From Luteipulveratus halotolerans (GTDB lineage: Bacteria; Actinomycetota; Actinomycetes; Actinomycetales; Dermatophilaceae): a stretch of 64,000 nt of DNA. The stretch spans positions 3,596,001-3,660,000 of the forward strand of contig NZ_LAIR01000002.1 in assembly GCF_001247745.1 (NCBI RefSeq), written 5' to 3'. The notes beneath the pieces were generated by a model. It saw only the letters and a list, made by a program, of their open reading frames with translations, was not told the origin of the DNA and ran no database searches. This document shows positions 1 through 9,398 of the stretch, one piece after another (position 1 is the stretch's first letter; every line of letters starts with the position of its first letter). The translations under genes were made by a program, and so were the position numbers.

Positions 1-457
1 CGTCGAAGACGTCCTTGAGCTCGGCCATCCGGGCGCCGGGCACGACCTCCTGGTCGGGGAAGCCGGGCAGCTGCTGGTAGCCGCAGTTGAGCGTCTTGAC
101 CTGGGCGAGGGTGAGGTCCTTGATGTACTTCCCGACGTAGGGGAACTGCGGGTCGCCCGGGGTCACGGGTGCCGTGTCCTGGCACTTCGTGCCGCTGACC
201 TGCCGGTCGTGCGTGACGACGACCTTGCGGTCCTTCGTGACCTGGGTGTCGAGCTCGAGCGTTGTCACGCCCAGGCGCAGCGCCTTGGCGAAGCCCTCCG
301 GCGTCTCCTCGGTCGTCATGCCGATGCCACCGCGGTGGGCCTGCAGGTCGAAGTGGGGCGGGCCGGGCACCTGACCGGCGGACGCGGGCCGGGCGCCGAC
401 GAGACCGGTGGTGGCGAGCAGGGCGGTGGCGGCCAGGGCGGTGAGAGTACGACGCAC
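1..457 (-). CDS. Secreted glycerophosphodiester phosphodiesterase (3' end outside window)
   Basis: Hydrolyses glycerophosphodiesters to glycerol-3-phosphate and an alcohol, probably outside the membrane. The 152 visible residues start with a signal peptide (MRRTLTALAATALLA, cleavage near ASAG at 25-28). GDPD catalytic motifs follow: AHRGG with His41-Arg42, LELD with Glu68 and Asp70, and VVVTHD with His83. The GTG start at 457 has a GAGGAG sequence just upstream. This start makes the signal peptide complete. The C-terminal part of the barrel lies beyond position 1. Family assignment is firm; the substrate head group is not known. Confidence 0.88.
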   Translation of the reverse strand, partial: MRRTLTALAATALLATTGLVGARPASAGQVPGPPHFDLQAHRGGIGMTTEETPEGFAKALRLGVTTLELDTQVTKDRKVVVTHDRQVSGTKCQDTAPVTPGDPQFPYVGKYIKDLTLAQVKTLNCGYQQLPGFPDQEVVPGARMAELKDVFD

Positions 458-576
458 GGTGGGCTCCTCGTCGAGAGTGCGGGTCTTGTCGACGCTAGGG
501 CGTGCAGACCAACCGCGGGTGACCGTCGTACGACGACTCCTGGCGGAACGGGTGTCGAAACACGCGCCGCACGGCG

Positions 577-1653
577 CTACGGCGCGCCCGGGCGACCGTG
601 AGTGCGCGGCGGGTCGTAGCCGCCCTCGGGCGCGACCATCTCGCCGCGGACGCCGAGCAGCCGGATCGGGCGGTCGTCGTCGAGCCCCAGCAGCAGGTCG
701 AGCGCGGTCTGCGCGATGACGGCGGGGTCGTACGTCGGCTCGGCCAGCTTGCGGACGCGCGTCTTGGTGAAGAACGGCGCGAACCGCACCTTGAGGTGGA
801 CCCGCATGCACGCGCGACCCTCGGCCTTGATCGACTCGACGACCTGGTCGGCGAGCGTGCGGAGCGCTGCGGCGATCTCGTCGGCGGTCTCGAGGTTGCG
901 CTGGTAGGTGGTCTCGTGACCGTGCGCCCGCGCGACCCAGGGCGTGTCGTCGACCGTGGTGGCGCCCTCGCCCCGGCCGAGGCGCCCGATGTGCGGGCCG
1001 GTGTTGGGCCCGAACTCGGCCATCAGCGGTTCGTCGGGCGATGCCGCGAGCTCGGCGACCGTGCGAATACCTAATGATGCCAACCGTTCTGCGATGCGCG
1101 GGCCGACTCCCCACAGCGCCTTGGTCGGGCGATGACCCATGTGGTCGAGCCAGTTGTCAGCGGTGAGCCTGAAGGTGCCGCGAGGCTTGCCGAAGTCGGT
1201 GGCGTTCTTGGCGCGCACCGTGGTGTCGCCGATGCCGATCGAGCAGTGCAGGTCGGTGGCGGCGAGCACCGCGTCACGGATGGCCTGGGCAGTCGCGTCG
1301 ACGTCGTCGGTCTCGATGCCGACGAACGCCTCGTCCCAGCCGAGCAGCTGCACGGTCGCACCCGGGAAGTCACGCAGGGTCTGCATGACCTGGGCCGACG
1401 CCGCTTCGTAGACCGGGAAGTCGACGGGCAGGAACACCGCATCAGGGCACTTGCGCACGGCCGTCTTGAGCGGCATGCCGGAGCGGATGCCGAACTCGCG
1501 GGCTTCGTACGACGCCGTGGAGACGACCGCCCGCTCGCTCGGGTCTCCCCTGCCACCGACCACGACCGGGAGGCCGACGAGCTCAGGACGGCGCAGCAGC
1601 TCGACGGCCGCGAGGAACTGGTCCATGTCGACGTGCAGCACCCAGCGCGTCAC
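577..1653 (-). CDS. dinB: DNA polymerase IV (Y family)
   Basis: Error-prone translesion polymerase of 358 aa. The N-terminus has the Y-family metal-site motif HVDMDQFLAAVE and, further on, GWDEAFVG (usual form S-x-DEA). A helix-hairpin-helix stretch (LWGVGPRIAERLASLGI) and the little-finger domain follow. The start is placed at GTG 1653 because AGGAGG lies seven bases upstream and the protein then begins MTRWVLHVDMD; a reading 20 codons longer exists but has no such site. No clear QxxLF clamp-binding motif is visible at the C-terminus, which ends in a basic, proline-rich tail. No LexA box was recognised. Confidence 0.9.
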   Translation of the reverse strand: MTRWVLHVDMDQFLAAVELLRRPELVGLPVVVGGRGDPSERAVVSTASYEAREFGIRSGMPLKTAVRKCPDAVFLPVDFPVYEAASAQVMQTLRDFPGATVQLLGWDEAFVGIETDDVDATAQAIRDAVLAATDLHCSIGIGDTTVRAKNATDFGKPRGTFRLTADNWLDHMGHRPTKALWGVGPRIAERLASLGIRTVAELAASPDEPLMAEFGPNTGPHIGRLGRGEGATTVDDTPWVARAHGHETTYQRNLETADEIAAALRTLADQVVESIKAEGRACMRVHLKVRFAPFFTKTRVRKLAEPTYDPAVIAQTALDLLLGLDDDRPIRLLGVRGEMVAPEGGYDPPRTHGRPGAP

Positions 1654-1762
1654 CTGAGCCTCCTGACGAGACTCCTCCTCCGGCCGAGGTCGCAGGCTCC
1701 CCCGGGCCGGCATCGTCGTCGCGTCATGCCCTCATCCTGACCTCCGACGCCGACACTCGCCG

Positions 1763-3454
1763 CTACTGTCGCCCCATCGTCGGCATGACGTAATGCGCCC
1801 CGCGACGTTCGCCCTGCATCACCAGATGCCCGTCGCCGACGAGATCACGCAGCAGCGCTCGCGCCTGGGATGTGCCAACGGAACACAGACTCATCACTTG
1901 GCTGCGGGTGATGCTCCCGTACGCATCGACGTACTGGAGCACCATCTGGCGTTGCTGCAGGGGATCGGTCGACCTGACTCGAACATAGGCGTCCCGATCA
2001 CTTGCAGCCTCGTAGTAGGCGGGACCCAACGAGTACTGGCGCGTGCGACCGCTCCCGATCTGCTCGACAAGACCTTGCTCCACGAGCCTGGTCGACGCAG
2101 TGCGCACCTTGGCCGTGCTGAGCCTCAACGCAGTCTCCAGCTCACCCGCTCGAACCCGGCCAGAATGTCGCAGCTCATGGAGTATGCGGACTTGATCAAG
2201 CGGGAGGTCACGTGCACGACCGTCGGCGTAGGACCGCACGAACCGGACCATGCCGAGGTCCGCGTCCGCGGTGGGTATCTCGACACGCACCGATGAGTCG
2301 GTGCTCGTGGCGTAGTCGGGCTCGTCCCTGCCTGCGAGAAGCTGGGCTCGGAACATCCGACTGATGCCTCGACCTGCGCGGTCCACCAGACCAGCGCGCT
2401 TGAACGCGTCGGCAAGGATCGGGCTCCGCGGCGCCGAGGTGTCAAGGAGGTTGTCCAGATTCACTCCGCGCGGAAAGCCGCCAGGACTGCTCACCGTCAT
2501 CGACTCCGGCGACAGGAGTACGCGGATGGGACCGATCTCCGTGTAGTCCCGATGCACCAACGCGTTGGCCACTGCTTCGCGCACGACCTCGGGGGCAACC
2601 CGCGGAACGGCGACGCGAAGCAGTCCGACCATGACCTCCTGCTCCTCGTTGAACGGCTCGATGCGTTCGGCCATCCAGTCAAGAGTGCGAAGGAGTGGTG
2701 CGCGGAGCACGTCATTGCGCCGCAGACGCTCTGCGTCGTCCCGGACCTGGAAGACCGACTCGACGCTCGGGACGTGCCGCGCCAGCGCCTCCTCCTTCCC
2801 GAACAGGAGCACCGCCCCGATAGTCGGACGTGGTGGCGTCACTGATGTGTCGAGCACCCGAAGGGCACGACAGATCTCTTCGTCGCTCAGGCCGGTGAGC
2901 ACGTCGTCGCCGCTGTCGCGACCACACATGGCGCGAAACCGGTCGAGCTCGCCCGGCGCAAGATCGCTCATGGTCGCGCCCCTCGCGGGAAGCGCCGCAT
3001 AGTCCTGGCCCGCGGCGAACAAGCCGTCGGACAGCATCTCCTCGGGGAGATAGGGAAGGCACTGTGGGCGCCCGTCGACACCGAGCGCGCGCCGCTTGTA
3101 GACCCCTCCCCTCGTCCCGACAACGCGCGGCATGTCTGGAACCACGAGGGAGACCACGACGTGCCCACCGATGTCATGGGCTGTCGCCTCGACCGAGACG
3201 TTAGGTTGGGTGCGGTTCAGCACGAGTGCGGCAATCGCCTGGGGGTCTGCGGGGGACGGCCCGAATCCGCTGACGGACCCATCGTCCTCAACGCCGAGAA
3301 GCAGCATGCCGCCGCGTCCGTTGGCAAGGCACACGACCGCCTCGACGAGCTCGCTCTCGGAGAGGTCTCGCTTGGACCGATGCCGCTTGAACTCGACCGT
3401 CAAAGACTCACCATCGGCGAGCGCGGCGATCACATCGCTGTCGTCCACGACCAA
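1763..3454 (-). CDS. AlbA_2 / ATPase / winged-helix regulator
   Basis: Putative regulator of 563 aa. The N-terminal AlbA_2 (Schlafen-type) domain spans roughly residues 15-130 (VEFKRHRS, then VCLANGRGGMLLLGVEDDG). A HATPase_c_4 region follows around 290-400 (EAVANALVHRDY, SPGGFPRG, RAGRGI). Two winged-helix modules lie at about 425-495 and 510-560. Proteins of this build are annotated as ATP-binding transcriptional regulators and often sit in defence islands. It is divergent from the restriction-modification pair beginning at 3628. The start could be TTG 3454 or GTG 3448; a dyad lies right at this start, suggesting autoregulation. Ligand and targets are unknown. Confidence 0.8.
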   Translation of the reverse strand: MVVDDSDVIAALADGESLTVEFKRHRSKRDLSESELVEAVVCLANGRGGMLLLGVEDDGSVSGFGPSPADPQAIAALVLNRTQPNVSVEATAHDIGGHVVVSLVVPDMPRVVGTRGGVYKRRALGVDGRPQCLPYLPEEMLSDGLFAAGQDYAALPARGATMSDLAPGELDRFRAMCGRDSGDDVLTGLSDEEICRALRVLDTSVTPPRPTIGAVLLFGKEEALARHVPSVESVFQVRDDAERLRRNDVLRAPLLRTLDWMAERIEPFNEEQEVMVGLLRVAVPRVAPEVVREAVANALVHRDYTEIGPIRVLLSPESMTVSSPGGFPRGVNLDNLLDTSAPRSPILADAFKRAGLVDRAGRGISRMFRAQLLAGRDEPDYATSTDSSVRVEIPTADADLGMVRFVRSYADGRARDLPLDQVRILHELRHSGRVRAGELETALRLSTAKVRTASTRLVEQGLVEQIGSGRTRQYSLGPAYYEAASDRDAYVRVRSTDPLQQRQMVLQYVDAYGSITRSQVMSLCSVGTSQARALLRDLVGDGHLVMQGERRGAHYVMPTMGRQ

Positions 3455-3458
3455 AGTT

Positions 3459-3474
3459 AACCATAACTATGGTT
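3459..3474. promoter_or_regulatory. Dyad at the start of the AlbA_2 regulator
   Basis: AACCATA-AC-TATGGTT is a perfect 7-bp inverted repeat with a 2-bp centre, five bases upstream of the TTG start of the regulator. It sits in one of the few AT-rich patches here, in the gap between the regulator and the divergent mod gene. Position and symmetry suggest an operator for autoregulation and possibly for control of the restriction system. No binding data support this. Confidence 0.45.
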
Positions 3475-3627
3475 GCGTGGCGCGCCGCGATCTACCAGCC
3501 ACATAATTTGGACAGATGCCCACGACGACCACGATCGCGGTGCGGTCGCGCGAGTCCGTGAGTGGCGTCCGTCCCCGTGGGTGGTGGCCCGTAGCGTTGC
3601 GCCTCCGGGCGAGGGAAGCTGCACGAG

Positions 3628-5304
3628 GTGGCGGGGACACGGCTGGAGCTGATGTGGCCGGGCAAGGACAAGTTCCTGCTCGTGCCCAAGGACAACGACG
3701 GCAAGCCGGTGTGGGTCGAGCGCGACCATCCGGCGGCGTCCGAGGTGCGGCTCGCCGACCTGACTGGCAGCGTGGGAGACGTCGACGAAGACCGTCCGCG
3801 CGCCAATAACCTGCTCTTCACCGGAGACAGCCTCGACGTACTGCGCATCCTCACCGAGTCGCCCGACTACCGCGACCTCTACCGCGGCAAAGTCAAGCTC
3901 GTATACATCGACCCACCGTTCAACACCGGCGAGGCGTTCGACCACTACGACGACTGGATGGAGCACTCGACGTGGCTGTCGTTCATGCGCGAGCGGTTGC
4001 TATTGATCCGTGAGCTTCTGTCGCCCGACGGCTCGGTGTGGGTTCACCTCGACGACGCCGAGCAGCACCGGATGCGCTGCCTGCTCGACGAGATCTTCGG
4101 CCCAGCCAACTTCGTCACCAACATCGTCTGGCAGAAGAAGACGTCCCGCGATAACCGTGCGGCATTCAGTAGTCCTGTAGACCACATCACTGTCTATGCG
4201 CGACAGCCCGGCTGGCGGGACCATCGAAACCGCTTGGCGGACCTCGGCGAGTACTCGAACCCGGACAACGATCCTCGGGGTCCATGGCGCAGCGTGCCAA
4301 TGTCGGCACAGTCGGGCCATGCGACAGCCGAACAGTTCTACACAATCACGACGCCAACCGGCGTCGATCATGAGCCTCCGCCCGGGCGAGCGTGGACGTA
4401 CACGCGAACTCGATTCCTGGAACTGGTCGATTCGGGCCGCGTCTACTGGCCCAAGGCGGGCGCGGGTAAACCGCGCCTGAAGCGCTACCCAGACGAGTCA
4501 ACTGGGCTTGTCCCGTTCAACTACTGGCCGGCGAGTGAGCTGGGCGACAACCCAAAGGCGATGAAGGAGCTTCGGGCGTTGTTTGGACCTGGTCCGACTT
4601 TCGATACGCCGAAGCCGGAGCGCTTGCTCGAACGCGTGATCCACATCGGATCCAACCCGGGCGACATCGTGCTCGACTGCTTCGCGGGCTCGGGCACGAC
4701 CGCCGCCGTCGCACACAAGATGGGACGCCGCTGGGTCACCGCCGAGATCCTCCCCGCCACGGTGGCCCAGTTCATCCGTCCACGACTGGAGAAGGTCGTC
4801 CGGGGCGAAGACCCGGGCGGCATCACGAAAACCGTTGAGTGGCAGGGCGGTTCGGGCTTCCGGACGGTCGAGGTCGGACGATCGCTCTACGAAGACACGC
4901 CCTACGGCGTCGTCCTCGCCGACTGGGCCAAGGGTGAGGAGTTCAGCCGAGCGGTAGCGGCCCAGCTCGGGTTCACCTACCAGGCGGACGCCGAGCCGCT
5001 GTGCGGCGTACGCGGCCGGATGCGCCTCGCCGTCATCGACGGCGCCGTCGGCGCCGAGGAGATCGGTCTCATCGTCGGCGCGCTGTCCGAGCGCGAGCGC
5101 GTCGTCGTCGTGGCCAAGGTCATCCTCCCGGGCGCGGAAGACTCGCTGAAGTCATTGTCCAAGGGATCCCGCATCCGCAAGGCGCCGCGTGACCTGCTGA
5201 CCCGAGGCGCCGAGCGGTCCCGGCGCAAGCTGCGCGAGGTGCTCGACCGTGAGCACAGCGCTGATCCGAACCACGACCAGCGCGAGGAAGGAGCGGTGCG
5301 GTGA
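3628..5304 (+). CDS. Type III-like DNA adenine methyltransferase (Mod)
   Basis: SAM-dependent DNA N6-adenine methyltransferase, 558 aa, modification subunit of a type III-like system. The catalytic motif DPPF is at residues 95-98 (VYIDPPFNTGEAFDHYDDW). The SAM-binding motif FAGSGTT is at about 352-358, so motif order is that of beta-class enzymes. The region between them (about 130-340) is the likely target-recognition domain. The GTG start at 3628 has GAGGG about twelve bases upstream. The gene ends in a GTGA overlap with the helicase-nuclease gene, so the two are translationally coupled. Its methylation site cannot be read from sequence. Confidence 0.88.
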   Translation: MAGTRLELMWPGKDKFLLVPKDNDGKPVWVERDHPAASEVRLADLTGSVGDVDEDRPRANNLLFTGDSLDVLRILTESPDYRDLYRGKVKLVYIDPPFNTGEAFDHYDDWMEHSTWLSFMRERLLLIRELLSPDGSVWVHLDDAEQHRMRCLLDEIFGPANFVTNIVWQKKTSRDNRAAFSSPVDHITVYARQPGWRDHRNRLADLGEYSNPDNDPRGPWRSVPMSAQSGHATAEQFYTITTPTGVDHEPPPGRAWTYTRTRFLELVDSGRVYWPKAGAGKPRLKRYPDESTGLVPFNYWPASELGDNPKAMKELRALFGPGPTFDTPKPERLLERVIHIGSNPGDIVLDCFAGSGTTAAVAHKMGRRWVTAEILPATVAQFIRPRLEKVVRGEDPGGITKTVEWQGGSGFRTVEVGRSLYEDTPYGVVLADWAKGEEFSRAVAAQLGFTYQADAEPLCGVRGRMRLAVIDGAVGAEEIGLIVGALSERERVVVVAKVILPGAEDSLKSLSKGSRIRKAPRDLLTRGAERSRRKLREVLDREHSADPNHDQREEGAVR

Positions 5305-7847
5305 GCATCGCGTACGACGGACATCTCGTCGAGCAGGTGTCGTACAACCTCGACCTGCGAGAGCCCAACCAACAGGCGCTGCGCGCAGTGGCCCGCCGGC
5401 TCGACGACGCGACCCCCGGCACCGAGATGGTCGCCGACCTCGCCACCGGCGTCGGCAAGACCTACGTCGCGGGCGGGCTGCTCGACTACCTCTACGAGTC
5501 CGGCGTGCGCAACGTCGTGATCGTCACGCCCGGCACGACGATCCAGCGCAAGACCATCGACAACCTCACCCCGGGCCACCGCAAGTACCTGCGAGGCATG
5601 CAGTCTCGGCCGACTGTGATCACGCTCGACGCCGTCGAACGCGGCGAGGTCGGAGCAGCGCTGCAGGACCCGGACGCGTTCAAGGTCTTCGTGTTCACGG
5701 TGCAGTCGCTGCTGCGGCCACGTAAGGACGACCGTCGCCGCGCCGACAAACCGCACGAGACGCTCGGCACCGCCGTCCGCGAATACCTCGAACAGGCCGA
5801 CGACCTCGTCATCATCGCCGACGAGCACCACGTCTACTACTCCGAATCGGCGAAGAAGTTCAGGGCGGCCATCACTGAGCTCGCACCGCTCGCCACAATC
5901 GGCCTCACCGCCACTCCGCACGAGTCGACGCTGTCGATGCGGGTCTTCCAGTACCCGTTGTCCGCCGCGATCGCCGACGGCTACGTCAAGATTCCCGTCC
6001 TGGTGACGCGTGACGACGGGATCGCTGATCTGCGTACCCAGCTCTCCGACGGTCTGACCCTGCTCGACGCCAAACGCGCGGCGATGCGGGCCTACTGCGA
6101 CCAGGTCAAGGGGCGGACGTTCGTCGAGCCGGTGATGTTCGTTGTGACCTCGACGATCGAGCAGGCCAACGAGTACCGCGATCTGCTCGCCGGGGCTGAC
6201 ATGCTGGGCGATCCCGACCAGCTGCTGCTCGTGACGTCCGAGGAACCTGACTCCACCCTCGCGCAACTCGACCACCTCGAAAACCCCACATCGCAGGTCC
6301 GCGCAGTCGTCTCCGTCTCGATGCTCAAGGAGGGCTGGGACGTCAAGAACATCTACGTCATCGCCTCGGTCCGGTCGATGGAGTCCGACCTGCTGACCGA
6401 GCAGATCCTCGGCCGTGGCCTGCGGCTGCCCTTCGGCCAGCGCACCGGGAACCCGATGCTCGATACCGTCGAGGTGCTGTCGCACCATTCCTTCGCGGCT
6501 CTGCTCAAGGATGCGAAGTCGCTGCTCGAAGAGACGCTCGGTGATCGCGTCGAAGATGCCGCTGTCGTCGCGAATCCCGTTGCCGGCAAACGATCTTCGG
6601 GCACGCCGCTCAGTGAGCAGGGCGACCTCGACCTCGACTTCCAGTCCAAGACGGAGTCCGCCGACATCGTTATACCCGGCCCAGCCGCGACCGATCCCGA
6701 CCAGCTCGAGCTGTTCGACGACGAGGAGGCGCCACAGGGCTCCGACGGCTCGCGCACGCATGTCGGTGTGTCGCTCGCGACCATGGACGCTCGCGTCGCG
6801 GCCGCGCAGGCGTCCAGCGCAGTGCTGACCCGCCGCCTCGAACCCCGCTCGCCCGGTGGCATCAAAGTGCCGCTCTTCCTGCCATCCGTGGTGACCCGCC
6901 ATGAGCGCGACCCGTTCTCACTCACGCAGATCAACCTCGCGAGCGTCGAGGCGCTCGGTCGCCAGTTCGCCGACGACAACGCGCCGACGCTGACACGCAA
7001 GGCACTCGACGCCGAACGCGGCAAAGACGGGTCGGCACACGTGGTGATCCGCGACCAGCACGAGCAGGTCGTCGCGGCCCAGACACTGATCCCGTTCAAA
7101 AGTATCGAGCAGGACCTGGTCACACGTCTGATGCGCCAGAACGCCGTCGCGGCCGCCACCTCCGAGATCAACGCGGCGACCGGGATCGCCCGGGCGTTCA
7201 TGACCGGCGCCGAAGTGAGCGCAGACACGCCTTGGAGGGCGGAGCACGGGCGACTTGCGACTACGCGCCTCACCGAGTGGATCAGCACCAAGCAGACGTC
7301 CACGCCCACCCGGGTGGTGCGCACCGTCGCCCCCGTCAAGTGGCCGGAGCCGCCCGAGCGGCACGAGTCGCGCCCGCCGGCCGACCGCCACGTCATCACC
7401 AAGCAGAGCGAGTTCACCCGCCTCTATCCGTACTCGGGGTGGGAGAAGTCGGTCTACGAGGTCAACGCTTTCGATGCGTACTCAACCGAGTTTGTGATCG
7501 CCGGGCTCTGCGAGAAGTCCTCGTCGGTGCGTGCCTGGCTCCGGGTCGATGAGACCGTGCCGCTGCGCATCAGCTATCAGCTCGGGGCTGTCACGAAGTC
7601 CTACGAGCCAGACCTCATCGTGATCGACCACGCGGGCGTGCACTGGGTCGTCGAAGGCAAACGAGACTCCGAGATGACCTCGCCCGTGGTGCAGGCCAAG
7701 AGTGCTGCCGCAGCCGAGTGGGTCGGCACCGTCAACGCCAGCGACGAGGTGCACGAGACGTGGGCCTACGTCCTGGCATCCGAGTCGGTCTGTGCAGCCG
7801 CCCAGACCTGGGACGGCATCGTCGCCGGCGGTCAGGTCTCGCGGTAG
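5301..7847 (+). CDS. Type III-like restriction endonuclease subunit (Res), helicase-nuclease
   Basis: ATP-dependent restriction subunit, 848 aa. The SF2 helicase part has Walker A at about residues 49-54 (TGVGKT), a DEHH box at 174-177, the motif III-like GLTATP and the motif VI region QILGRGLRLP. The C-terminus carries a PD-(D/E)xK-type site: PD at 770-771, then VVEGK with Glu785 and Lys787. This helicase-first, nuclease-last order is typical of type III Res. It overlaps mod by four bases (GTGA). With Mod it should form a restriction-modification complex cutting DNA that lacks the host methyl mark. Confidence 0.88.
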   Translation: MSIAYDGHLVEQVSYNLDLREPNQQALRAVARRLDDATPGTEMVADLATGVGKTYVAGGLLDYLYESGVRNVVIVTPGTTIQRKTIDNLTPGHRKYLRGMQSRPTVITLDAVERGEVGAALQDPDAFKVFVFTVQSLLRPRKDDRRRADKPHETLGTAVREYLEQADDLVIIADEHHVYYSESAKKFRAAITELAPLATIGLTATPHESTLSMRVFQYPLSAAIADGYVKIPVLVTRDDGIADLRTQLSDGLTLLDAKRAAMRAYCDQVKGRTFVEPVMFVVTSTIEQANEYRDLLAGADMLGDPDQLLLVTSEEPDSTLAQLDHLENPTSQVRAVVSVSMLKEGWDVKNIYVIASVRSMESDLLTEQILGRGLRLPFGQRTGNPMLDTVEVLSHHSFAALLKDAKSLLEETLGDRVEDAAVVANPVAGKRSSGTPLSEQGDLDLDFQSKTESADIVIPGPAATDPDQLELFDDEEAPQGSDGSRTHVGVSLATMDARVAAAQASSAVLTRRLEPRSPGGIKVPLFLPSVVTRHERDPFSLTQINLASVEALGRQFADDNAPTLTRKALDAERGKDGSAHVVIRDQHEQVVAAQTLIPFKSIEQDLVTRLMRQNAVAAATSEINAATGIARAFMTGAEVSADTPWRAEHGRLATTRLTEWISTKQTSTPTRVVRTVAPVKWPEPPERHESRPPADRHVITKQSEFTRLYPYSGWEKSVYEVNAFDAYSTEFVIAGLCEKSSSVRAWLRVDETVPLRISYQLGAVTKSYEPDLIVIDHAGVHWVVEGKRDSEMTSPVVQAKSAAAAEWVGTVNASDEVHETWAYVLASESVCAAAQTWDGIVAGGQVSR

Positions 7848-7858
7848 CGCCTGACCGG

Positions 7859-8719
7859 TCAGTCAGGCTCGGCGGCGGCGACCATCGCGGGCCACATCTC
7901 GACCAGCCGCTGCACCTGGTCGTCGGGCAGCTCGATGCCGTGGTCGCGCAGCAGGCCGGGCACGTCGGCCGCCTCGACCGGGTGCCGCTCGGTCGCCTGA
8001 CCCGGAACCCGCACCGTGAGGCCCGCCGGCGAGAACGTCGTGTGCCGACCCAGCCCATGCCGTGCCACGGTCAGCTCGCGGGTGAAGTGCGAGCGCGGAT
8101 GGGCGCTGGTGAAGTGGTGGCCCATCACCAGGTCGACCGGGTGGACGGGCAGCTCGTCGGTGGTGTGCATCAGCTGCCACTCGTCGTCGCGGTGCCGCTG
8201 CAGCTGCCAGGTCGCACCCGCTGCGGACGTGTCGGACCGGCGTACGCGATAACGCCAGCCGTCCTGGTCGTCCTCGGCCCCGTCCTCGAGCGGGATCGGC
8301 CGCAGCAGGCTCATCCCGAACCCGGGGTCGCACAGGTAGCGGCGCCCGTCGAGGGCCACGACGACGACCATGTGCGTGCGCCCGTTGACCCCGAGCTCGC
8401 CGACGCGGCCGAGGTGGCGCTCGACGTCGTACCCGAGGCGTTCGAGCGCTGCGGCGAACAGCGTGCTGTGCTCGAAGCAGTAGCCGCCGCGCTGGTGATC
8501 GATGAACTTCGTTGTGACAGCGGACAGCTCGACGCCCGGGTGCTGCCGCAGGATGACGTCGACGTTCTCGAACGGGAACGTGCGCACGTGCGCGGTGTGC
8601 AGCTCGCCCAGCGCGGCCTGCGACGGCGACTGCGCCTCGACGCCGACGCGGCGGAGGTACGCGTCGAGGTCGAGATCATCGATGTGCCAACGGTTTTCGT
8701 CCATCTCATCCCCTGCCAT
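7859..8719 (-). CDS. nat: Arylamine N-acetyltransferase
   Basis: Transfers an acyl group from acyl-CoA to arylamines or hydrazines. The catalytic triad is visible: Cys81 in RGGYCFEH, His116 in RTHMVVVV and Asp131 in CDPGFG. The 286-aa length fits the family. I chose ATG 8719 (MAGDEMDENRW), with AGGA upstream; ATG 8704 is a fair alternative. In actinobacteria NAT enzymes often act in xenobiotic or sterol-related metabolism; nothing nearby specifies a substrate. The gene ends 12 bases from the convergent restriction gene. Confidence 0.9.
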   Translation of the reverse strand: MAGDEMDENRWHIDDLDLDAYLRRVGVEAQSPSQAALGELHTAHVRTFPFENVDVILRQHPGVELSAVTTKFIDHQRGGYCFEHSTLFAAALERLGYDVERHLGRVGELGVNGRTHMVVVVALDGRRYLCDPGFGMSLLRPIPLEDGAEDDQDGWRYRVRRSDTSAAGATWQLQRHRDDEWQLMHTTDELPVHPVDLVMGHHFTSAHPRSHFTRELTVARHGLGRHTTFSPAGLTVRVPGQATERHPVEAADVPGLLRDHGIELPDDQVQRLVEMWPAMVAAAEPD

Positions 8720-8753
8720 GGTGTCCATCCTGCAACCTGAAGTCGACGTGAGG

Positions 8754-9152
8754 TCAAGAGCGGACGGCGGGCTCGACGTCGGTGTGCCCGAAGTCGTCGC
8801 CGACGAACAGCAAAGGCTCGCCCGCGGTGCGAGCCAAGGCGTAGGAGAAGCAGTCGCCGAAGCTGAGCCGAGCGGGATGGCCGCTGCCCCGCCCGAAGTC
8901 GCGGTAAGCAGCACGCGCGACCTCGGCGTCGCCCGGTGTGACGGCGACGATCTCGACGCCCCAGGCGTCCAGCAGCTGATCGACCTCACGGGACAGCAGC
9001 GGATCCAGGCGGGAGTCGACCACGGCACCGAGCTCGACGTAGCTCGCCGCGGACATCGTGGGCGACGTGGCGTCGCGCAACGCACGATCAAGCACCTGCC
9101 AGCCGTCCTCGCCGTTGAGCACAGCGACGACGGCGGACGTGTCGACGATCAC
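8754..9152 (-). CDS. vapC: VapC-type PIN-domain toxin
   Basis: Putative Mg-dependent RNase toxin of 132 aa. It begins MIVDTSAVVAVLNGE with the first PIN aspartate (Asp4) and has an acidic middle (SYVELGAVVDSRLD). The typical PIN C-terminal acidic block is present as SFGDCFSYALAR followed by LLFVGDDFGHTD. It starts with GTG inside the last codons of the antitoxin gene (four-base overlap), the normal antitoxin-toxin order. RNA target unknown. Confidence 0.88.
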   Translation of the reverse strand: MIVDTSAVVAVLNGEDGWQVLDRALRDATSPTMSAASYVELGAVVDSRLDPLLSREVDQLLDAWGVEIVAVTPGDAEVARAAYRDFGRGSGHPARLSFGDCFSYALARTAGEPLLFVGDDFGHTDVEPAVRS

Positions 9153-9397
9153 CGCGGCAGGCCGGCGTCGTCGTCCAGCGCCTCCGTCGTCAGCGGACCG
9201 ACGGCGGCGATGCGCGCCTGAGCCGACGCCAGGACGGTGTCGATGCGGGCGGCTGCCCGCTCGGGGTCGACCTCACCGAGCTCGCTGAGATAGCGCTCGA
9301 GCGCGGCCTCAATGGCCCCCGTCTGGCTCTGGCCCGTGCGCCGCGCTGCCTCACGCGCCAGCGCGTGCACGTGCTCGTTCTTGATGTTCAGCCCCAC
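9149..9397 (-). CDS. vapB: VapB-type antitoxin (Rv0623-like)
   Basis: Antitoxin of 82 aa for the PIN toxin that follows. It begins MGLNIKNEHVHALAREAARRTG, the N-terminal pattern of the Rv0623-like VapB family, in which a ribbon-helix-helix domain binds DNA. The acidic C-terminus (TEALDDDAGLPR) probably binds the toxin. The GTG start at 9397 is set by this family N-terminus. Two tandem dyads lie immediately upstream, as expected for autorepression by VapB or the VapBC complex. Confidence 0.85.
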   Translation of the reverse strand: MGLNIKNEHVHALAREAARRTGQSQTGAIEAALERYLSELGEVDPERAAARIDTVLASAQARIAAVGPLTTEALDDDAGLPR

Positions 9398-9398
9398 G

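Noticed and set aside
4977..6902. 641-codon minus-strand frame opposite mod-res
   Set aside because: Antisense to the conserved helicase and methyltransferase; composition typical of a shadow frame.
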